From Firmicutes bacterium UBA6113 (GTDB lineage: Bacteria > Bacillota > Clostridia > Tissierellales > Sedimentibacteraceae): a DNA stretch of 64,000 nucleotides. The position numbers and the translations under genes were made by a program. The notes below the pieces were generated by a model. It was given only the letters and a program-made list of their open reading frames with translations, made no database searches and was not told the origin of the DNA. The stretch lies in assembly GCA_002422545.1 (NCBI GenBank), contig DIWF01000038.1, forward strand, positions 45,235 to 109,234, given 5' to 3'. Below are positions 24,686 to 32,659 of the stretch, one piece after another. Numbering within the stretch: the first letter of the stretch is position 1; every line of letters starts with the position of its first letter.

Positions 24686-24756
24686 ATTAAGAATTAATAA
24701 TTAAGAATGAAGAATGAATGTAAAGATTTGTGCAGAGCACAAATCTTTTTTAATTA
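24686..24756. repeat. AT-rich palindromic element, family 2, copy 2 (partial)
   Basis: ATTAAGAATTAATAATTAAG and further AAGAATGAAGAATG repeats are followed by a 12-bp hairpin, AAAGATTTGTGC (24722-24733), loop AGA, GCACAAATCTTT, and T-run. The right TTAATTCTTAATT arm is replaced by a different element at 24758. The hairpin probably terminates the kinase operon. Confidence 0.6.
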
Positions 24757-24757
24757 A

Positions 24758-24841
24758 TGTAGGGGAGGACCTCGTGTCCTCCCGAAGATAACAAAATTAT
24801 TGAATTAATAACACGGTCGGATACAAGATCCGCCCCTACGA
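24758..24841. repeat. MITE-like element with GTAGGGG...CCCCTAC ends
   Basis: About 27-bp imperfect terminal inverted repeats, each itself a hairpin: GGAGGAC/GTCCTCC on the left and GGCGGAT/ATCCG-CC on the right in reverse complement. The centre is AT-rich and non-coding. It lies between convergent genes and directly abuts family-2 copy 2, suggesting nested insertion. I recall similar GTAGGGG-ended elements being widespread in bacteria. Confidence 0.7.
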
Positions 24842-24851
24842 TTTTAATTGA

Positions 24852-26003
24852 TTAAAAGTCGTTCATGTCTATTTTGCCACGTTTCATTCCAACGCTCAGA
24901 GCCAAACCAATGCTTACCATGTTGACAAGCATGAACGTTCCTCCGGAGCTAATGAAGGGGAGTGGAATTCCAGTTACAGGCATGAGGCCCATGGTCATTC
25001 CTATGTTTTCAAAGATGTGGAACAAAAGCATTGCTGTTATTCCGGTTACTATGAGGGAACCGAATAAGTTTGCAGCATGACGTGCAATTCTTACCAGTCG
25101 GTACAATAAAAGCGCATAAAGGAGCAAAAGCCCAAGTCCTCCCACCAGTCCCAGTTCTTCACCTATTACTGCAAATATGAAGTCTGTTTCCTTTGTTGGG
25201 AGATAACCAAGCTGATTTTGAACTCCGTTGTAAAGACCTCTTCCATAAATCATGCCGGATCCTATGGCAGTCTTTGACTGAATCACCTGGTAACCTGTGT
25301 CTTCAGGGTCAAGCTCAGGATAAAAGAATGTAACTATTCTGTCTATTCTGTAATCTTCGTTGGGAGTGTAGTCCTTCATTATGAAGTAAAATGAAATTAG
25401 CCCTATTACCAGCATTACAAGTGACAGAACTATGACTGCAATAATATATTTTCTGTCTATTCCTGATACAAATATCATAACTGCTATAAAAAATATAAAA
25501 ACAAGTGCTGTTCCAAGGTCAGGCTGCATAAGAATCAGTGCAACTGGAAAGAAAGCAAAAACAAGCACCTTTATAAGCACAGCAGGTTCATTGATGTTGT
25601 CCTTGTTAATGTCTATGAATTTTGCAACGGATATTATTACTCCAAACTTTGCAAGTTCAGATGGCTGGAAAACCACCGGACCAATTGCAATCCAACTTCT
25701 TACGTCACCCCACTCAGAGGCGCTTACAGGATTAATAAGTACATAGAGAAGAAGTATTACCGATACTCCATAAATTGGAAGGTAAAAACTTCCGTAAATG
25801 TCAAAATCAATCATTACGAGAAAAAACATCACACCCACACCAAGGGTAAAGGCAACTATCTGTGTTTTAAGGTATGGTTCGCTTCCCGAAGCTTTGCTCA
25901 TGGTGGCACTGTTAATTATTATAAATCCGTAAACGCATAATGCAATTGTGGTAAAAAACAATATAAAATCAAACCTTTTAAGTTTGTTATCCTTCTTGAA
26001 CAT
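24852..26003 (-). CDS. SEDS-family peptidoglycan polymerase, RodA/FtsW/SpoVE type
   Basis: This is a 383-residue polytopic membrane protein with about ten hydrophobic segments. SEDS proteins polymerise lipid II glycan with a partner class B PBP. The conserved LPTKETDFIFAVIGEELG and the C-terminal GIPLPFISSGGTFMLVNM signature are intact, as is the QPDLGTALV loop. The Asp-containing IDFDIYG and the general layout favour RodA over FtsW, but this is not certain. CGGAGATAG precedes the ATG on the minus strand. It is divergent from ruvC; GTTATAATTT upstream is a likely -10 on the minus strand. Confidence 0.9.
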   Translation of the reverse strand: MFKKDNKLKRFDFILFFTTIALCVYGFIIINSATMSKASGSEPYLKTQIVAFTLGVGVMFFLVMIDFDIYGSFYLPIYGVSVILLLYVLINPVSASEWGDVRSWIAIGPVVFQPSELAKFGVIISVAKFIDINKDNINEPAVLIKVLVFAFFPVALILMQPDLGTALVFIFFIAVMIFVSGIDRKYIIAVIVLSLVMLVIGLISFYFIMKDYTPNEDYRIDRIVTFFYPELDPEDTGYQVIQSKTAIGSGMIYGRGLYNGVQNQLGYLPTKETDFIFAVIGEELGLVGGLGLLLLYALLLYRLVRIARHAANLFGSLIVTGITAMLLFHIFENIGMTMGLMPVTGIPLPFISSGGTFMLVNMVSIGLALSVGMKRGKIDMNDF

Positions 26004-26116
26004 ATCTATCTCCGTTTGTGTTTTTTTAAATTATAACATATATTGCACCAATGCAAAACAAAATTTTAATTAAGGAAAGATTTACATGAAAGCTGCGCTG
26101 CAAGGGTAAAAAGTTC

Positions 26117-26145
26117 TTAACAACAGAACAAATGTATGCTATAAT
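26117..26145 (+). promoter_or_regulatory. Sigma-A promoter of the ruvCAB operon
   Basis: TTAACA-N17-TATAAT lies in the 215-nt divergent gap, 73 nt before ruvC. Confidence 0.6.
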
Positions 26146-26218
26146 GAAAAACAATAGCAACGCACATCTGCAGGAATTGAACAATATAATTGCCATGAAT
26201 AAATAATGAGGTATTCAT

Positions 26219-26719
26219 ATGATTATATTTGGAATAGACCCTGGCCTTGCTATCTCAGGCTACGGTATAGTAAATTATGCTGGAAACAAGTTTGAAATAA
26301 TTGAATACGGTGCTGTTATAACGCAAAGCTGCGATGAATTCCCCAAAAGACTTAAAATAATTTATGACAGGTACACGGATCTTTTTGAAATGTACAAGCC
26401 TGAAGCCATCGCAGTAGAGGAACTGTTTTACAACAAAAATACTAAGACAGCCATGGCAATAGCACAGGCAAGAGGAGTGCACCTCCTGGCTGCAGAGAAC
26501 AAAAATATACCTCTTTATGAATATACACCGCTTCAGATAAAACAAGCTACTGTTGGATACGGAAGAGCTGAAAAAAAACAAGTCCAGGAAATGGTAAGGC
26601 TCATATTAAAGCTTGAGATAATCCCAAAGCCTGATGACGTTGCTGACGGTCTGGCAGCGGCAATTTGCCATGCTCATTCACTTAAATTTGCAGAAGACTT
26701 CAGGATATTAAATTATTAA
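26219..26719 (+). CDS. ruvC: Holliday junction resolvase RuvC
   Basis: This 166-residue endonuclease cleaves Holliday junctions after RuvAB migration. Acidic catalytic residues are visible in IFGIDPGLAISGYG (Asp7), AVEELFYNKNTKTAM (Glu near 68) and the C-terminal DDVADGLAAAICHA. Length matches the family. It opens the ruvC-ruvA-ruvB run. ATGAGGTATTCAT gives a modest RBS. Confidence 0.97.
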   Translation: MIIFGIDPGLAISGYGIVNYAGNKFEIIEYGAVITQSCDEFPKRLKIIYDRYTDLFEMYKPEAIAVEELFYNKNTKTAMAIAQARGVHLLAAENKNIPLYEYTPLQIKQATVGYGRAEKKQVQEMVRLILKLEIIPKPDDVADGLAAAICHAHSLKFAEDFRILNY

Positions 26720-26765
26720 CTTTACAAACGGATACCAGTTTATGGTTGCCGCTTCGGAGGATATT

Positions 26766-27362
26766 ATGATAAGCTACATCAAAGGAGAAATTGCTAAAAA
26801 AGGACTTGACTACATAATCGTTGATAACAATAACATAGGATATTACATCAGCACATCCTTTTCCACCCTCAATAAGCTTAAGGAAAAGGAACATGCCATG
26901 ATACTCACATACATGCACATAAGAGAAGACATAGTGGCTCTTTATGGATTTTTGACTCAGGATGAAATGGATTTGTTCAAGAAGCTTATAACAGTTAACG
27001 GAATTGGTCCTAAGGCCGGACTTGCGGTACTTTCAACCTATGAGGCAAACACGATAAAGGAAATAATTTTAAAAGAAGATGCTGACAGGATGTCAAAAGT
27101 TCCTGGTATCGGCAAAAAGACTGCAAGTAAGATTATCCTTGAACTAAAGGACAAAGTTGGAACCCTGGAAAGCCTTCCGGCTGGAGAAAGAGAGACTGCT
27201 GTCATCGGCAGAGATACAACTGATATTTTAGATGCTCTCATTTCCTTGGGATTCAGCTCTTATGACGCTAAAAACACTCTTGATTCCATGGATATTGAAG
27301 GCAAGAGTGAAAACGACATAATAAAGGAAGCATTGAAAAATATTACTAGGCAGGTATTATGA
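26766..27362 (+). CDS. ruvA: Holliday junction branch migration protein RuvA
   Basis: This is the 198-residue junction-binding subunit of the RuvAB motor. It has the OB-fold start MISYIKGEIAKKG, helix-hairpin-helix motifs (ITVNGIGPKAGLAVLS and SKVPGIGKKTASKIILELKDK), and the C-terminal RuvB-contacting UBA-like domain (ILDALISLGFSSYDA). I place the start at 26766, preceded by CGGAGGATATT; a longer in-frame start at 26742 overlaps that RBS. Its stop overlaps the ruvB start (ATGA). Confidence 0.97.
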   Translation: MISYIKGEIAKKGLDYIIVDNNNIGYYISTSFSTLNKLKEKEHAMILTYMHIREDIVALYGFLTQDEMDLFKKLITVNGIGPKAGLAVLSTYEANTIKEIILKEDADRMSKVPGIGKKTASKIILELKDKVGTLESLPAGERETAVIGRDTTDILDALISLGFSSYDAKNTLDSMDIEGKSENDIIKEALKNITRQVL

Positions 27363-28399
27363 TGTTTGAAAGAGATAATGAAATAGTTGCAAGTACATTC
27401 AACTGCGGTGAAGAAGAACTGGAATTAAGCTTAAGACCCCAGAGGCTTGTACAGTACATAGGACAAAATAAGGTTAAGGAAGTACTGGGTATTTTTATTG
27501 AATCAGCAAAAATGAGAAATCAGCCCCTTGACCACGTGCTGCTTTCAGGACCTCCGGGACTTGGAAAAACAACACTGGCCAATATAATATCCAATGAGAT
27601 GGGTGTTAACATAAGGGTAACGTCAGGTCCTGCCATAGAAAGACCTGGAGATTTGGCTGCAATACTTACAAATTTAAATGAAAATGACGTGCTGTTCATC
27701 GATGAAATTCACAGGCTCAACAAGACTGTTGAAGAAATAATGTATCCTGCGCTTGAAGATTATGCACTTGATATAATAATTGGAAAAGGTCCTTCTGCCA
27801 GGTCAATACGACTTGACCTTCCAAAGTTTACTCTCATAGGTGCTACAACCCGTTCAGGAATGCTTGCGTCTCCGCTGCGAGACCGTTTCGGTGTAATGTG
27901 CAACCTTGATTTTTACAATGCAGATGACCTTAAGGAAATAGTTCTTCGTTCAGCAGGAATAATAAATGTTGAAATAAGCGAAAGCGGAGCAGAAGAAATT
28001 GCAAGGCGTTCAAGGGGAACTCCACGTATAGCCAACAGGCTTTTAAAGCGTGTGAGAGATTATGCAATTGTTAAAAGCGACGGCAAAATAGATTTAAAGA
28101 CTGCTGACAGTGCCCTTAAAATGCTTGAAATAGATGAAATGGGTCTGGACAAGCTGGACAGAAGAATACTGAACACAATAATTGAATATTACAGAGGAGG
28201 GCCTGTTGGTCTTGATACTCTTGCTGCTTCCATCGGTGAAGAAAAAATTACAATTGAAGACGTTTATGAACCATATCTTCTTCAGATAGGTTATTTGAAT
28301 CGTACACCGAGGGGGAGAGTTGTTACGGAAATGGGATACAGGCACGTGAATAAAATTAAAAAAAATACTGATCAGATGACAATTGATTTTGAGGGGTAG
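27359..28399 (+). CDS. ruvB: Holliday junction branch migration helicase RuvB
   Basis: This 346-residue AAA+ motor drives branch migration with RuvA. The Walker A is GPPGLGKTTLANI, Walker B is VLFIDEIHRLN, sensor 1 is LIGATTRSGML, arginine finger is in SPLRDRFG, and the winged-helix C-terminus contains YLNRTPRGRVVT. Start and stop are tightly coupled to neighbours: ATGA overlap with ruvA and a 3-nt gap to the SpoIID gene. Confidence 0.98.
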   Translation: MMFERDNEIVASTFNCGEEELELSLRPQRLVQYIGQNKVKEVLGIFIESAKMRNQPLDHVLLSGPPGLGKTTLANIISNEMGVNIRVTSGPAIERPGDLAAILTNLNENDVLFIDEIHRLNKTVEEIMYPALEDYALDIIIGKGPSARSIRLDLPKFTLIGATTRSGMLASPLRDRFGVMCNLDFYNADDLKEIVLRSAGIINVEISESGAEEIARRSRGTPRIANRLLKRVRDYAIVKSDGKIDLKTADSALKMLEIDEMGLDKLDRRILNTIIEYYRGGPVGLDTLAASIGEEKITIEDVYEPYLLQIGYLNRTPRGRVVTEMGYRHVNKIKKNTDQMTIDFEG

Positions 28400-28402
28400 A
28401 TT

Positions 28403-30097
28403 ATGAAATTGTTAAAAAAAATTATTGCTGCAACGTTTATGATTATATTTTTACTGAACTTTACATGTTTCGCAGCAGAGGAATATTCTGTAAGAGTTAG
28501 AATAAGGTCTCCAAGACTTTACAACCAGCAAACAAATCTTGCAGGCTACGATGACATAACAGTGTATGAGGAACATGATGAAATTTTCACTCTTGGAGAG
28601 GATTTAAGCATATTGATAGATTCCTACTATGACGGAAACTATAACTTCCTTACTTCAGCAGAATCAGGTTCTGCTAAATATGGCGCTTTTCACACAAGAT
28701 TAGATGGTACATACGATTCATATGATGAAGCTTTAGATGCAGCTGATGACTTTGAAAATAATATAGACGGCGACTTTTATCCATATTACGACGGAAGAGA
28801 TTACTATGTATATGCAGGAAACTTCAAGGACAAAAGTTCTGCGGGTGCATTCCTTGGAAAACTTTCAGGCAACGGCATAATTAGCACTGTAGTTTATTCA
28901 GACCTGGAGAATATAGTTGTTTTCGACAATCTCAGCAACATAGTCTTCATGTATGAGAGCGGACTTGATATAAGATTTTCTTCAATGAACCATGACGAAG
29001 ATATAAACTTAATTAAAATTGATGGAAGACCGTACAGAGGATCCATGGGATTTAATATCATTGAAGGTTCAAAACTCATATCAATAAATTATGTTGATCT
29101 GGAAAGTTATTTGTATGGCGTTGTTCCAAATGAAATAGCTGCTTCATGGGGAATGGAGTCATTGAAGGCTCAGGCTGTTGCTGCAAGAACTTACGCAGTT
29201 TACAGCATAAGACCTAACTCATCATACGGCTATGACCTTGAGGACAATCAAAACAGCCAGGTTTACTGGGGGTATTCCTATGAAAAACCATCAACAAATA
29301 AGGCTGTGGATGAAACTGAAGGTGAGATGATTTATTACGATGACAAGCTCATCCAGGCATTTTATCATTCAACAAGCGGCGGAAGTACGGAAAATTCTGA
29401 AAATGTGTGGACAGCCTCTCTTCCTTACGCAAGAGGGGTTGAAGACGAATATTCAGATAAATCAGGTTCGCCGTACAACCAGTGGGTAAAAACTTATGCC
29501 AAGGATGAAATAATAAAAAAGTTAAATGCTGACAGCAACAATGTAACGGATCTATATGGCATACAAATTAAAGAAGTTTCTGAAAATAACAGGGTAATGG
29601 AATGTATATTTTTAACTGATAATGGAGAAATTTCATACAAGAAGGAAAATGCAAGACTGCTTTTGGGACTCATGAGTTCATGGTTTACAATTGAAAACGG
29701 AAGCGTATTTTACTTTGCCGATGAAAATTCAATTAATACAGAAAGCACTGGGGACAATCAAGGTGTAGTTCCATCAAGAGGAATATTAGATAACATAACT
29801 GAAGAGGATGAAGAAGAAGAATCTTCAAGCACAAAAGTTCTCTCTTCAGGCAGCGTGCTTGGAAAATATGCTGTATCAAGCACTGGCAACAAAAAAATAA
29901 GTCAGCAAAAGCTTGCATTCATTAGCTCTGAAGGAGTCAAGATAGTTGATACAAATTCAACACAGTACAGCTTTGACGGAAGAGGATGGGGACACGGCAT
30001 TGGAATGAGCCAGTATGGAGCAAAGGAAATGGCTGCAGAAGGCTTTACATACGATGAGATATTAAAACATTATTATACTGGAGTTACAATTAAATGA
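28403..30097 (+). CDS. SpoIID/LytB-domain lytic transglycosylase with SPOR-like domain
   Basis: This is a 564-residue secreted protein with an N-terminal signal peptide (about residues 1-24, ending CFAAEE). About 85-155 is SPOR-like (DYYVYAGNFKDKSSAGAFL), predicted to bind denuded glycan. The SpoIID core follows, with NEIAASWGMESLKAQAVAAR (catalytic Glu expected here), HSTSGGSTENSENVW, and the C-terminal RGWGHGIGMSQYGAKEMA. SpoIID degrades peptidoglycan during engulfment. Length exceeds B. subtilis SpoIID because of the SPOR-like region and an acidic Ser/Glu-rich loop near 475-485. The genuine spoIID may be elsewhere, so the symbol is left blank. Confidence 0.88.
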   Translation: MKLLKKIIAATFMIIFLLNFTCFAAEEYSVRVRIRSPRLYNQQTNLAGYDDITVYEEHDEIFTLGEDLSILIDSYYDGNYNFLTSAESGSAKYGAFHTRLDGTYDSYDEALDAADDFENNIDGDFYPYYDGRDYYVYAGNFKDKSSAGAFLGKLSGNGIISTVVYSDLENIVVFDNLSNIVFMYESGLDIRFSSMNHDEDINLIKIDGRPYRGSMGFNIIEGSKLISINYVDLESYLYGVVPNEIAASWGMESLKAQAVAARTYAVYSIRPNSSYGYDLEDNQNSQVYWGYSYEKPSTNKAVDETEGEMIYYDDKLIQAFYHSTSGGSTENSENVWTASLPYARGVEDEYSDKSGSPYNQWVKTYAKDEIIKKLNADSNNVTDLYGIQIKEVSENNRVMECIFLTDNGEISYKKENARLLLGLMSSWFTIENGSVFYFADENSINTESTGDNQGVVPSRGILDNITEEDEEEESSSTKVLSSGSVLGKYAVSSTGNKKISQQKLAFISSEGVKIVDTNSTQYSFDGRGWGHGIGMSQYGAKEMAAEGFTYDEILKHYYTGVTIK

Positions 30098-31140
30098 TAG
30101 AAAATTTCAAAGATTTTAAAACAAGCGACTTTAATTACCACCTTCCTGAAGAACTCATAGCTCAGACTCCCATTAAGGAAAGAGACCATTCAAGACTTCT
30201 GGTGCTGGATAAAAAAACAGGAGCAGTGGAGCACAAACATTTTTACGATGTCATTGATTATTTAAACAAAGGCGACTGCCTTGTAATAAATGAAACGAAG
30301 GTTCTTCCTGCAAGGCTTTACGGTACAAGAAAAGACACGGGGGCTGTAATAGAGCTTCTTCTCTTAAAAAGAATAGACGACAAGTGCTGGGAAACTCTGG
30401 TGAAGCCTGGCAAGAAGGCAAAGGAAGGAACAGAAATAGTTTTTAAGGAAAATCTTTTGACAGGAACAATAACAGAAGTTCATGAGGACGGAAACAGAAT
30501 CATTAAATTCCAATATGAAGGAATTTTTGAAGAAATACTTGACCAGCTTGGAGAAATGCCTCTTCCTCCTTACATACATGAAAAACTTGAGGATAAAAAC
30601 AGATACCAGACAATTTATGCCAAGAATCCAGGTTCTGCTGCTGCACCAACTGCAGGACTTCACTTCAATGATGAACTTCTGAAGAAAATCGAAGAAAAGG
30701 GAATCAAAATTGCAAGACTTACTCTTCATGTGGGTCTTGGAACTTTCAGGCCGGTTAAGGCAGAATTTATTTCGGAACATAAAATGCATTCTGAATATTA
30801 CGAACTTACTCAGACAGAGGCAGATAAAATAAATCAAGCAAAAGACGGCGGCTTCAAAGTTTTTTCTGTTGGAACAACCAGCACAAGGACACTGGAAACC
30901 ATAGGTGATGAAAACGGACATGTGAGGGCACAGAAAGGGTGGACCGACATCTTTATATTCCCGGGCTACAATTACAAAGTTGTGGATTGTCTGATTACAA
31001 ACTTTCATCTTCCGGAATCAACGCTGGTGATGCTTGTAAGCGCATTGGCAGGAAAAGAAAATATCATGAATGCGTACAATGAAGCAGTAGAAGAAAGATA
31101 CAGATTTTTCAGCTTCGGGGATGCAATGCTTATAAAATAA
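30094..31140 (+). CDS. queA: S-adenosylmethionine:tRNA ribosyltransferase-isomerase QueA
   Basis: This 348-residue enzyme forms epoxyqueuosine on tRNA from preQ1-tRNA and SAM. Characteristic stretches include FNYHLPEELIAQTP, LVINETKVLPARL, AAPTAGLHF and HVGLGTFRPV. The end GDAMLI is the usual C-terminus. The start overlaps the SpoIID stop by 4 nt. It is followed by tgt 15 nt later, the standard queuosine pair within the ruv-yajC run. Confidence 0.97.
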   Translation: MIENFKDFKTSDFNYHLPEELIAQTPIKERDHSRLLVLDKKTGAVEHKHFYDVIDYLNKGDCLVINETKVLPARLYGTRKDTGAVIELLLLKRIDDKCWETLVKPGKKAKEGTEIVFKENLLTGTITEVHEDGNRIIKFQYEGIFEEILDQLGEMPLPPYIHEKLEDKNRYQTIYAKNPGSAAAPTAGLHFNDELLKKIEEKGIKIARLTLHVGLGTFRPVKAEFISEHKMHSEYYELTQTEADKINQAKDGGFKVFSVGTTSTRTLETIGDENGHVRAQKGWTDIFIFPGYNYKVVDCLITNFHLPESTLVMLVSALAGKENIMNAYNEAVEERYRFFSFGDAMLIK

Positions 31141-31155
31141 AAAAGTGGGTGAATT

Positions 31156-32265
31156 ATGTTTAGTTTTGAACTGATAAAAGAATCAAAGGAATGCAAGGCA
31201 CGGCTTGGGAAAATTCATACAAACCACGGTGATATTGAAACGCCCATATTCATGCCTGTAGGAACAAAGGCAACTGTTAAGGCCATGACTCCTGAAGAAA
31301 TGAAGGAACTGGAGGCACAGATAATTCTCGGAAACACATACCATCTGTACCTGCGTCCGGGACATGAGCTTATAAAGGAAGCCGGAGGACTTCATAAATT
31401 CATGAACTGGGATAGGCCAATACTTACTGACAGCGGCGGATTCCAGGTGTTCAGCCTTGGAAACTTAAGAAAAATAAAGGAAGAAGGTGTTGAGTTTCGC
31501 TCACACGTTGACGGATCGAAACATTTTTTAAGTCCTGAAAAATCCATGGAAATTCAAAATTATCTGGGTTCTGACATCATGATGGCATTTGATGAATGCA
31601 TACCATATCCTGCATCAAGGGAATATGTGGAGCAGTCGATCAAAAGAACAACAAGATGGGCCAAGAGATGCAAGGAGTTCCATGAAAATACCGAAAACCA
31701 GGCACTTTTTGGAATTGTGCAGGGTGGTATGTACGAAGATTTGAGAAGAGAAAGCGCAAAGCAAATAACAGACATTGACTTCCCGGGATATGCCATAGGC
31801 GGATTAAGCGTCGGTGAGCCAAGGGAATTGATGTGTGAGGTAATGGATTATACAGTTGATTTGCTTCCCAAGGACAAACCAAGATATCTCATGGGAGTTG
31901 GAAGTCCAGATTACCTGTTTGAAGCAGTTGAAAGAGGTATAGACATGGCTGACTGCGTTCTACCAACAAGAATGGCAAGACATGGAGCGTTTTTCACAAG
32001 CAAAGGACAGCTTACAATTAAAAACGCCAAGTACAAGAGAGATTTCGGCCCAATAGATGAAAACTGCGGCTGCTATACATGCAGAAATTATTCAAGAGCT
32101 TATATTAGGCACTTGTTCAATGAAAATGAAATTCTTGGAGCAAGACTTGCTTCAATTCACAATTTATTTTTCTTGATTAATTTGATGAAAAGTATTAGAA
32201 TTAGTATAAAAGAAGATAATTTCATGAACTTCAAAAAAGAATTTTATGAAAATTATGGATATTAA
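31156..32265 (+). CDS. tgt: Queuine/preQ1 tRNA-guanine transglycosylase
   Basis: This 369-residue TIM-barrel enzyme exchanges guanine-34 for preQ1. The general acid/base Asp is in LTDSGGFQVFSLG, the nucleophile Asp in DMADCVLPTRMARHG, and the zinc site C-x-C-x2-C...H in CGCYTCRNYSRAYIRHLF. Length is normal. AAAAAGTGGGTGAATT is a weak RBS; the ATG at 31156 fits the family N-terminus. Co-transcribed with queA. Confidence 0.98.
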   Translation: MFSFELIKESKECKARLGKIHTNHGDIETPIFMPVGTKATVKAMTPEEMKELEAQIILGNTYHLYLRPGHELIKEAGGLHKFMNWDRPILTDSGGFQVFSLGNLRKIKEEGVEFRSHVDGSKHFLSPEKSMEIQNYLGSDIMMAFDECIPYPASREYVEQSIKRTTRWAKRCKEFHENTENQALFGIVQGGMYEDLRRESAKQITDIDFPGYAIGGLSVGEPRELMCEVMDYTVDLLPKDKPRYLMGVGSPDYLFEAVERGIDMADCVLPTRMARHGAFFTSKGQLTIKNAKYKRDFGPIDENCGCYTCRNYSRAYIRHLFNENEILGARLASIHNLFFLINLMKSIRISIKEDNFMNFKKEFYENYGY

Positions 32266-32282
32266 TTAACCTAGGAGGAAAT

Positions 32283-32615
32283 ATGCCACAAGAATACAGC
32301 GGAATTTTAATGATGGTCATTTTATTTGCAGTAATGTATTTCATGATGATCAGACCACAGAAAAAGAAAGACAAAGAAATAAAATCAATGAGAGACAATT
32401 TGTCAATAGGTGATGAAGTTATCACTATCGGAGGAATCCATGGCAAGGTTGTTAAAGTAAATGATGAAATAATCACACTTGAAATGGCACACGCAAAACA
32501 AAGAGTTGAATTTTCCAAATGGGCTATAGGAAGCGTAGCTAAAAAAGGTAAAGATAATAAAGCTGAAATAAAAGATGCTGTTGAAGAAACAGAAGAACCT
32601 AAAGAAGAAGAATAA
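32283..32615 (+). CDS. yajC: Preprotein translocase subunit YajC
   Basis: This is a 110-residue small membrane protein with a single N-terminal helix (about residues 8-24) and a cytosolic domain with IRPQKKKDKEIKSM and LSIGDEVITIGGIHGKV, both diagnostic. It accessorises SecDF-YidC. The C-terminal 20 residues are Glu/Lys-rich. CTAGGAGGAAAT is a strong RBS. The secDF genes that often follow are absent here; a terminator and a converging ATPase gene follow instead. Confidence 0.95.
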   Translation: MPQEYSGILMMVILFAVMYFMMIRPQKKKDKEIKSMRDNLSIGDEVITIGGIHGKVVKVNDEIITLEMAHAKQRVEFSKWAIGSVAKKGKDNKAEIKDAVEETEEPKEEE

Positions 32616-32622
32616 TATAATT

Positions 32623-32647
32623 AAAAAGCCGCTTTAAGCGGCTTTTA
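32623..32647. terminator. Bidirectional terminator after yajC
   Basis: AAAGCCGCTT and AAGCGGCTTT form a compact stem with A/T tails on both sides, serving yajC and the converging cation ATPase gene. Confidence 0.9.
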
Positions 32648-32659
32648 TTATATCTGTAT

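Noticed and set aside
28403..30097. Assigning this gene as the engulfment gene spoIID
   Set aside because: The SPOR-like insertion and location in the ruv-queA-tgt run suggest a paralogue rather than the canonical spoIID.
30364..31008. 214-codon minus-strand frame across queA
   Set aside because: It is fully antisense to a well-supported queA; the Cys/Phe/Ser-rich translation is typical of an antisense shadow.
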